From: Bactericera cockerelli
Taxonomy: Eukaryota; Arthropoda; Insecta; Hemiptera; Triozidae
Direction of reading: 5' to 3'
Length of the DNA: 64,000 bases
Assembly: GCA_024516035.1 (NCBI GenBank)
Contig: CM044961.1
Span: 35,130,953-35,194,952 of the forward strand
Under the pieces are notes generated by a model. It was not told the DNA's origin. It was given only the letters and a program-made list of their open reading frames with translations, and ran no database searches. A program made the position numbers and the translations under genes. This document shows positions 49,281-58,885 of the stretch, in pieces; positions within the stretch are counted from its first letter, which is position 1, and each line of letters begins with the position of its first letter.

Positions 49281-49399
49281 GCCAACGTTCATATCACGTT
49301 GAATACACCAGTTCTCGTTCGATCACTGAAGTTAAGCAACGTCGAGCGTGGATAGTACTTGGATGGGTGACCGCTTGGGAACACCACGTAACGTTGGCA
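49281..49399 (+). pseudogene. 5S rRNA gene copy, decayed
   Basis: 119 nt collinear with a full arthropod 5S rRNA: GCCAACGTTCATATCACGTT, AAGTTAAGCAACGTCGAGCG, ACTTGGATGGGTGACCGC, end ACGTTGGCAT. Many expected C or G positions are changed to T or A (for example CACCAG for CACCGG), which suggests an old non-functional copy. It has none of the SINE body of the other 5S-like sequences here. Confidence 0.7.
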
Positions 49400-49589
49400 T
49401 CATTTTTGTTTTCACATCTATTGGTATGTCCATAATTCGATTCCCGTGGAGTGGAATTTTTTTAGTTTGATTCTCCTCAAAATAAGGCCCGAATTATGTA
49501 ATAGGATTATAATAACAAAATAATTTGCTACTTTATACCTTAACACGCCCTCTGGTGGGAATTTCAACCAATCACAGCGAGTTTATATC

Positions 49590-49850
49590 AGACTAGCGGG
49601 CTGTCGCCCGCTTTGCGGGGCGAGGCATGGCCGTGAAAGCAAAAAGTCCTTTTTCGCCAATGGCAGGTGTTGTAGTGGGAATTTCGAAAAATCCCGTCTT
49701 ATTGCACATCTAGACTATAAGACAAAGCTACCTACCAAATTTCAGCTTCCTAGGATTTACCAGTTCGGAGAAACAGTGATGATCAGTCAGTCATTGACTT
49801 TGGCGTTCTGTTTGTTTTATTTCAATAGGTCACCTTCTTTACCCGGGCAA
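49590..49850 (+). repeat. Dispersed repeat, GCGGGCTGTCGCCCGC type
   Basis: ACTAGCGGGCTGTCGCCCGC, CAAATTTCAGCTTCCTAGG and GATGATCAGTCAGTCA are of the kind found at ends of widespread insect repeats. The class is uncertain. Confidence 0.35.
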
Positions 49851-49860
49851 AAAAAACATG

Positions 49861-50112
49861 GAAATTGTGTTTTGGGGTTATAAAGGCATAATATTGATTG
49901 AATATCTGGCTCAGAGGGAGACCATCATCGCAAAAAGATACTGGGGGGCCCCAAGAAATTTGAAAATAGTAATTCAGAATAAATAGAGGGGCTTGCTAAC
50001 ACAGGGAATCTATCTTCTGCACGACAATGCCAGACCTCACTCGGCGAACGCTACGAAGCAACTTTTGGACTCTCTAAGATGGGATGTTTTGAACCACATT
50101 CCCCTGGCCTGA
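49861..50112 (+). pseudogene. mariner transposase relic
   Basis: Reads FWGYKGIILIEYLAQRETI, then, after decay, GIYLLHDNARPHSANATKQL and LDSLRWDVLNHIPLA ending in TGA. The HDNARPH block carries the second catalytic Asp of the D,D34D triad. Both ends are missing. Confidence 0.75.
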
Positions 50113-50141
50113 CACCTCTACAATACCTCTTGGTCAGTAGT

Positions 50142-50450
50142 CACCGTGGCAGAGTGAGTTAGCGCGCTAGGCATTGCACGCACGGTGACCTGGGTTCGAT
50201 CCCCAGTGGGGCAGGAATTTTTCTGCTCTGCACTTGGATGTTCGTATTAAAACAATTGGAAACTGTTGTTGGGCTTGGTGGGCTCGTGTTGACACAGCAC
50301 CTAAATGGGAAGTATTGTGTCACTTCTCGCCTTCACAGGGGAGGCAAAATACGCAATGCGCAATTTACAACATAAACCACAAGCGTCTACAGTAGCTACT
50401 TTTTCATGGCTACGAAATAAAAAAGGCTGTGAAACACTCATCTTTACATA
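50142..50450 (+). mobile_element. SINE family E head joined to a family G tail
   Basis: GTCACCGTGGCAGAGTGAGT, GGTGACCTGGGTTCGATCCC, then GTGTTGACACAGCACCTAAA and AAAAAAGGCTGTGAAACACT. Confidence 0.65.
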
Positions 50451-50654
50451 AAAAAAACTACTTTTAAAAGTCATAATTTACTTTGTCTGGTATTTAAATA
50501 CAGAAGAGTGTATTTTATCTCGATACAATACTTACTTACCTTCCTTGCCCGGACCAGCATTGCTTATACTTTTCCTCATTATACCTGCTATAATCCCTCA
50601 TCCTTACTAAATCCACCCATAGACCACCGGACTATACTCATCCAATACCTAATA

Positions 50655-50862
50655 ATAACACTCTTAGTGGAAAGTAACCTCCAGGCGAGGTTAATGCTCA
50701 AAGCATTTTCTACCACCTAACCCTCAGAGTCTTATTATTAATATGTGTTCACAAACTCAAATTAATGAGGAAAAATTCATGCACTGGGTGGGATTCGAAC
50801 CAACGGATCCATACGCTACCTGTATTACCAGACTAGCGCCTAAACCACTTGACTACCTGTGC
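50655..50862 (-). mobile_element. tRNA-like SINE, family B
   Basis: Inverted: CCAGGCGAGGTTAATGCTCA, GGGTGGGATTCGAACCAACG, GTATTACCAGACTAGCGCC. Confidence 0.75.
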
Positions 50863-50937
50863 ACTATATACATTGCTACACCGACCCACAGCCATGGCAT
50901 TTGATAGGATGATCTCAAAAAAAAAAAAAAAATTCCG

Positions 50938-51155
50938 ACAGCCAGCGTCGATGGCGCGTTGAATGCACCAGTTCTCGTAGGATCACCGAATTTAAGCAAC
51001 GCCCAGCGAGGTGAATACTTCGTGAAGCTGACATTCCGGCCCATTCCAGGCTGGTTGAGGTTACCAGGTTTGTGAGTTTCCTGCGAATGGAGGGTAACAC
51101 CCCCGTCGTGATATGACCAGGCAGTTGAAAGCGACGTTAAACCACCCCAAAAAAA
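50938..51155 (+). mobile_element. 5S-derived SINE
   Basis: GCGTTGAATGCACCAGTTCT, GATCACCGAATTTAAGCAAC, TTTGTGAGTTTCCTGCGAAT, GAAAGCGACGTTAAACC. Confidence 0.8.
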
Positions 51156-51224
51156 TACTCTTCCAGTTCTTTGCTACAGCCCCAGCCTTGGCATTTGATA
51201 CGACGATCTTAGATAAATAATAGT

Positions 51225-51321
51225 CTGATCGTCGTGGATGGCAGTGATGACACACTAAATACTAATTTTCGTTCTGTCACAGAAGTTAAGCAACGCCCAG
51301 CGACTTTTGGACTTATTGTGT
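51225..51321 (+). mobile_element. 5S-derived SINE, cut by the assembly gap
   Basis: GTCGTGGATGGCAGTGATGA, CAGAAGTTAAGCAACGCCCA, then unknown bases. Confidence 0.65.
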
Positions 51322-51421
51322 NNNNNNNNNNNNNNNNNNNNNNNNNNNNNNNNNNNNNNNNNNNNNNNNNNNNNNNNNNNNNNNNNNNNNNNNNNNNNNN
51401 NNNNNNNNNNNNNNNNNNNNN
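51322..51421. other. Assembly gap (100 N)
   Basis: Exactly 100 unknown bases, the usual placeholder for a gap of unknown size. It cuts through the CDC16 exon 7 region. Confidence 0.98.
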
Positions 51422-51540
51422 AAGACTCTATGGGGGGGGATCACTCCGGCCTATGAGGTAGTAGTAGAAGCCCACAGCGTACCAGGCCGGGGCAGAGTCA
51501 GGGTAGAGACCCACGAGCTCATGAGCCAGCTTGAACAGTT
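51422..51540 (-). CDS. CDC16: CDC16 exon 7, intact-frame copy running into the gap
   Basis: Acceptor ATCCCCAG, phase 1 entry. LFKLAHELVGLYPDSAPAWY, AVGFYYYLIGRSDP. The true 3' end is not clear because the sequence turns into C-rich DNA and N. Confidence 0.75.
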
Positions 51541-54500
51541 CTGGGGATAAAATAAGCGGCGAATTACTACAGGAAGTACAATTTCTGCTTAAGACTCTAG
51601 AAATAATTACTGGAATTATACAGAAGAACAAATTTCTGCTTAAGGGACTTTGGGCGGGGTCACTGCGGCCTATGAGATAGTAGTAGCAGCCCACAGCGTA
51701 CCACGCCAGGGCAGAGTCAGGTAGAGATCCACGAGCTCATGAGCCAGCTTGAACAGTTCTGGGGATAGAAGTAAGCGTGGAATTACTGCATGAAGTACAA
51801 TTTCTGCTTAAGAATCTAGGGGCGGGGTCACTCCGCCTTATTAAAAATAGTAGAAACCCACGGTAGTAGCAAGAATAGAAGCAACTCGAACCACAACTTG
51901 GGACCCAAAACCACAATCCTCCAGATTGCAAGTCCGCGGTCTTCCCAATCAAAAACACTGAGGTAGGTGTTTCAACAGAATTGACAGCTTTTTTAATGAG
52001 AAGTCAAAAGAAAGAAAGTTGTCATACTTGTGTTAATCACTGTCATGATATCACAACTACTCAAACTCGTTTTAAAACCAAATCCACGCTGGAACCAGGA
52101 CTTGAACCCCCGGACCTCCAGGTTACAAGTCCGCTGCCTTATCGATCAAGCTACTGAGGTCGGCTACTACAGGAAGTAAAATTTTCTGCTTAAGACTCTA
52201 AAGGGCTGGGTCACTCTACCCTATCAAGAGTAGTAGAAACCCCACGGTAGTAGCAAAAGTAGTAGCAACTTGGGACTCGAACCACAATCCTCCAGGTTAC
52301 AAGTCCACCGCCTTACCGATCAAGCTACTGTGGTAGGTGTTTTCAACAGAAATTGACAGCTTTCTTATAGAACAAAAAGCACTGGTAGTCAAGTGGTTAA
52401 CGCGCTAGTCTGGTAGCGTAGGGATCCGTTAGTTCGAATCCGACCCATTGCATGAATTTTTCCTCATTAATTTGAGTTTATGACCACATAATAATAAGAC
52501 TCTGAGGGTTCGGTGGTAGAAAATGCTTTGAGCATTAACCTCGCCTGGTGGTTACCTTCCACTAAAGAGTGTTATTATTATTAATTTTCTATTAGTCTAT
52601 TAACCTGCTCTATGGTAGAACGTCTGAGCTATTGAGATAGGTAGTTATACGCTAGTCATAAGAATTTTTTAAAAGCTAGTCATGAGTGTTTTTTTTTAAT
52701 TCTAGTCATAAGTGTTTAATATTATTGTGATTTTTTTTGTTTGTATTTTATTGTAAAAATGGGCATAACTAGTGAACTTGTTTAAAATAAAAATTTTTTT
52801 AAAAAAGACAGCACTGGGGGAACTCACTATTGGACTTGTTCATCTCGACCAGGCAGGCGATGTGCAGGGGCAAGCAGGCCGTATGGTACGGATCCCTGCT
52901 CAGCACCTGCTCAGTGATGGTGAAGCACTTCTTGTAGGCGCAGGCGTAGTAGAGACGCTCCGCATTGGCCACCTGAGAGGGAGAGAGAAAAATATGAAAA
53001 GAAAAAAAAAAAGAAGAATAAAAATTAAAAAAATGTGTGGGGCAAGGACTCTGAATGTAACAGACCTCTCTTTAAATAAATATCCATTGAAAAAAATAAA
53101 AAAATGTGTTTATTTGTGTTATTATATCACAATTTTAATGCGTAGCGCAGAATTATAGGACTTTAGCGTATCTTTGTTATCCTAATATGTATTTACCCTT
53201 GTGATGTATTTGTGATTTATTATTAGTATTTTTGTAACCTTTGTTTATTTTTATCCTTTTATTATTAATATTATTTGTGTATTTGTGTAAATAGAGCTCG
53301 GCTTGTTAATATACACCCGTTCTGCGGGCATTTATCATTATCATCAATATCTTATTTTTGCCTATAATTTCTGGCCACCTGAAAGTGAGAGAGAAAAATA
53401 TGAAAAGAAAATTAAAGAAAAAAAAAGTGTTTTTTTGTGTTATTATATCACTATTATTTGTTATCAAGTTCATATTAGAATCCAAAGTAAATGTTAGGTA
53501 TATGTAATATTTTTTATAAAAATAGGATTCTTTAAGTTTTATATAAAACTAGAATTTAAAGTAGCCTAGTTGTATATAAAATATTACATATACCTATTAT
53601 TATATCACAATTTTAGTGGGTAGCGCAGAATTATAGGACTTTAGCATATCTTTGTTATCCTAATATCTTATTTTTGCCTATAATATTGCCACTGGTCGCT
53701 GCTCACATCAAAGCAGCTACTCATTTATCCTCACGAGGTATGAGTGGACCCCGAAAAACCAAGTGCAGAGCAGAAAAAAATCCTGCCCCGCTGGGGATCG
53801 AACCCAGGTCACCGTGCGTGGAATGCCGAGCGCGCTAACTCACTCGGCCACGGTGACTACATTAGATTTAATACTATTATTATTACTACCAGTGCTTGGT
53901 TTTTTTAAGGAACCAATGACGGAATACGAAACTTAAAGATAAAGAGCTAGTTATTTGTGTTATTATGTCACAATTTTTAGTGGGTAGCATCGACATTACG
54001 AGAACTAATGCTAATTCATCATATCTCCAACCAACCGTCATATTCCAATATCTACAACTACCCCAATTGTCCTCACGAGGCTAGGACAGGCCCCAACATC
54101 CAAAATACAGAGCCGAAAAAATTCTGACCCCGCCGGGATTCGAACCCGGGTCACCTGGAGTGCAAGCCGAGCATGCTACCGCTAGACCAAGTGACTACTG
54201 GTATACCAAACTTACCATCATGTCCAGGTTCTCTGGTAGCACCATCAATGCCGGGGCTTCGTACTTCTTGATCATGCTCTGGTAGAGAGTTCGTATGAAG
54301 AGGAGATCCGCCTGGCTCTTGCATTGCTCCTTCAGAGGCAGAGATTCCACCAGGGACTTCTCTGCAATGGAGAAATAAATATATATTTTTGATTTATTTG
54401 TATCAACAACAAAGTGTTATTACAAAAACAATTAGCAATTACATAATTAGAGAACAGTTACAAATAAAAAATTATAATAAAGGATTTTTTTGTCTTCTCT

Positions 54501-57500
54501 TTCCTATTATTTTCTTTTTTACTACAGAGAGGTAAAATTTCATTTTTTTCCTTTTTTTTTTCTTTTCTTCTTCTTCTTTCTTTTTTTCATTTACTTTTGA
54601 TAGAGAGAAAAGGAATAATAATGTATTAACCACACTTTTGATAGAAAATAGAGAAATAAAATGTATTGATAGTATCATTGCTTCTTAAAATTATTGTAAA
54701 TAGATAAATCATAGTTAGTTATTTACTTTTTTACACTGACTACATACACTCACTCACTAAAAATTGACCATCAATAAATCAGAATGCTTACCTGTGTTCG
54801 AATCCATCATCTGGTGTTGTGACAAGTTAAGGAACGCATCATAGCAATGCACATCGGCCAGGAGAGCGCCCTTGTAGCAATCTGCAGCCAGGGCCCGGTT
54901 CTCTAGAGCTTCGTATACCCGGCCTTTCAGCAGCAGGAGGGCGCTTTTCATCTGGAATCAATTGTTTACACGAGGAAGTTGTTTTAAAGAAGTACCATAG
55001 CGTGTAGAAATAAGAAGTGTGGAAACCACCCCCCGCCGGCCTACATCGTGGCGTCAGGACGTTGTTTTAAATTAGTACCATAACGTGTAGAATTTAGAAG
55101 TGTGGAAACCACCCCCCGCCGACCTACATCGTGGCGTCCTCAGCGCTAGTATCGCGAGGGAGTCTCCTCTCCTCACAAAATTTCTTCCCCCGTATCAAAT
55201 GTAAACAAAAACATATCAAATGTAAACATAAACATAAATAGACCGCGAGAAATATTCTACTCCTTTGCGATGGTGTCGCGCTATGAGGCGTTTCCATGCA
55301 ACTGGGGTTCGTTTCCTCACTTCTTAATTCTACACACTATGTTAGTACTGTGGTTGTAATGGCTAGGAGACAAAGTATGAGTTAAAGAATTGAATTGAAT
55401 AATATAATTGTTTTTATCAAGCGAAACGGTCGTTTCACGGGAAAACACTTCCCAGAAACTACAGTGATTATATAACAGTAAATATAGTTTGTATGTATTT
55501 GTTGTCTTGTTATTTTATACAATAAATTTGACTTTTTATTACATATCGCCTGAGCTTATGCAAACTTCTGATGAGAGATTACCATAGGTCAAAACTGCAC
55601 TATACAAAGGACTTCAATTTCTTTTGCTCAAACTATATTTGAAATTACGCAAGTTTAGATGAATTTCTCACAGCTAAACATGTGACCCTTTAATTTTTAG
55701 ATGGTCAATTGACACAAAAAATCAGGGACTTTATTGAAAATATTTTTTCTATTTCTTTTGAGAGAATATTTTCAACATCACAATGATAAAAAGAAATGAT
55801 AATGTTGTTGTTGTAGTAGCAATGTAAGCTACGCCAAATTGTTATGATAGTCAGTGGGTCAGTGAATAAAAGTTTTGGTGTGTTGTGTCCTTCACAACAT
55901 TTTAGATAATTTTAACTTTCTTTATCTGTTTCAAGTCTCTTTAAAAATTGGCCAGCTAGCTAGGTAACACACGGGTAAAAAAAACAAATAGCCCTACTAT
56001 CTTTTACTCCCAAAAAGTGCAAATGTACTTGGCGGAACTTTTAGTAATGATTATTATTGAAAACCGAATAAATTTATTGTTATTATTATTATCTAAATCT
56101 AACTAGATATTAGTGAAAGTGATAACTGAGCTACAGTTCTCTATAGCTGCTTACATTGTGACTGATTCCTGGAACCATTGTGTCAGTGGACTGATTCATT
56201 TCTGAAGAGTCATTGCATCCGCTCAGTTGTAAATCCAACACGGAAAGAGCCTCGCTGTATTCTTTGCCTTCATACAAACAAAGACTGGCAATGTAGTGAC
56301 ATAGACTGTGGGTCTGTATGGAAGGAAAAATGAGAAAATTAGGTGCTTTATTTTTACTGTCGACTTGGAACAAGTGGTCCTAATATGGCAAAGGTTCAAG
56401 ATAATAATTGTGTCAATATCAAAAGTTCTATTTTAAACCTAAATGTATTAGAAGATTAGTGTTGTATTATTCCAATTCTTCCAAAACAGCATTTGAAAAA
56501 AAAAAAAAAAAAAAAAAAAAACATAGAAAGGACTTTGAATTTTCTTTAAGACAGAAAAAAAATTAACAGCATAAATCACCATAATTTTTTCATCAAATAT
56601 TTGCCATACTAGAGACTAGAATCAACAACCTCCAGATTACAAATTAAAAGCCTTATTGATCAAGATACTTAGTTTACTACTTGGCAGTAAAATAATACTG
56701 ATTATACATAATTATAAAAGTTCAAATATTTTTTGCTAAATACCAAACAAGTATGAAACAAGTTACTGGTTTTATGGAAAACTAGTTGTTTAAGAAAATT
56801 CTACTTCAGAATAAATTACCTTCTCCAAACCTTTACTACGGATTAGATTGGCACCTCGGTGATACTGCTTCAGTAAGAACATGCACTGTGCTAGCCAGTA
56901 GATATCATGGGCATCATTAGTAATGCTGACTATTTTATCTGCCCAAAAGAGTGCACTGTTATAAGAATGCTGTAACACAAGCAAAATAAATATTTATTGG
57001 TGGGGTATAAAACATTATTTTTTCAATCCATGAAATCAAAACAAATTTTATCATATTCTACATTTATTATGACCAACTTTGGTTTTAAAAAATCTTTCAT
57101 GATACTGAGGTATCTTTTGAATGATATCATGGTTTTTTCTCTATCTCATTAACTGGGGGAAAAAGTAAAGAAACTCTGTACCTCTGAAAAAAGTAAATAA
57201 AGTTATAAGTATGGTCCCTTTTATTTCTTACAATAATACAGGGTGGACCAAAAAAACGTTTACACCCGTTAATGGTAGATTACTGACGACATTTCTAGGA
57301 TGGATCTGCAATCCGTTTTTTCGGATTCGCCTTTATAACTGCACAAAGTGATTTTTTGCAACTTTCTGAAAAAGTCCGACTTTGCCTCATTCTTCAGGTC
57401 AGAACTTTTTTCCTGTTTAAGATGAGTTGATTCTGAACATATCTGCAGAAAGCCAACAAAATTTCGATGTTTCTAGCTACACTACTTTGTTTTTTACGAT

Positions 57501-58849
57501 TTGGTTTGTCATATTTTTTTACACCTGAACAGAAAAAAAAACACCCAAAAAAACTTTTTTACTAAATAAAACACTCGACATTTGTCCGAACAAATTTTGG
57601 CACAGACATGGGCAAGTTTGATAAAAGTTGGCGGCCGCCCCGAGGATGCCAAAAAATAATTTCACGATTTTTTATCACGTGATCTTCTGGGAAAAATTAT
57701 TAGATGTTTGCCAAAAACTCTTCAAAAATCCTAAGAGTTTTCTAGCTGTAGACTTTGTAAGGGCGTCTTGTATTGTTTACATAAATTGTTTACATTGCTT
57801 TTTTTGAATACCGCGGTCTCACATGCCTTCATCAGCCAGTTTAGGAAAATTCAAATGATAAATTTCGTGCTTCTCAGATTGTCAGTGGTGTTAGCTAGAT
57901 GTGGTAGTGCTAAGAGTGTTAGACGCATGACCGAGGTTCAATTCTCGACCGTCAATATTATTTTAATTATCAAAAAAATCTGATGGAATATTTTATTCAT
58001 ACCTGTATCTGACCTGTTGTAACACCAACAACTTATGGTTTTTTTGGGGGTAATACCATCTGTAAATTGAGTTATATCAGATACTATTGGTATCACAATA
58101 CACATAATTATTATTCATGTAAGCCCCTGAGAGACTGCCTTGATAATGTAAGGATGGTTTTTTTATGCTTCCCTACGAGAGAAAAAAAAAACTAGCGAAT
58201 TTTCCAAACGTAAATAGAGTTTATGAAATAAATCCAGGTAAATAATATGTAGGTAGGTTCTTCTATCATAAACAATACTAATTAAATAACAAATATTTAC
58301 CGATTCTCAACTCTTAATAGAAATCTTGAAAAAAACAAGATAATATTTTGTAAAATGAATAAACTTTTGCAGTCTTTATTATGTTTTATACTATTTTGAT
58401 ATAAACAAAAAGGTAGGTATTTAAAAAAAAAAACATTTTGTGTTAGTATGTTCAATGAGAAACGATTAGACGCGCACGATTAGCTCAGTAGTAAACTAGT
58501 CCACCCGGTCCGAACGCCAGACCCAGCAAAAAATTCATGACTACAAAATAAAAAAGACTGTTGCCATTTTTTATTTAGCCATAGTACACACTATGGATTC
58601 TCCTCACACAAATTTTTGAAACCAATGATGACTTTAGTACCTTGGTTCTAACTCAGAACTGTCCCTCTACCTTCTTGCCTTTCTCTCTCTCTCTCTCCCT
58701 CCCTTCTCAATTCCCTTAGAGGAACTGTTGGAAGTGGCGTCCACCTTCCTGGATGCAAAGGTTGAACCTCTTCATCATGTTCCGTCGAATGTTGCGGAAG
58801 ATTCCAGGTTTTTCTGTCAGGTCATCGAATGCCAACAGGATTCTTGCTA

Positions 58850-58885
<36 letters not shown>

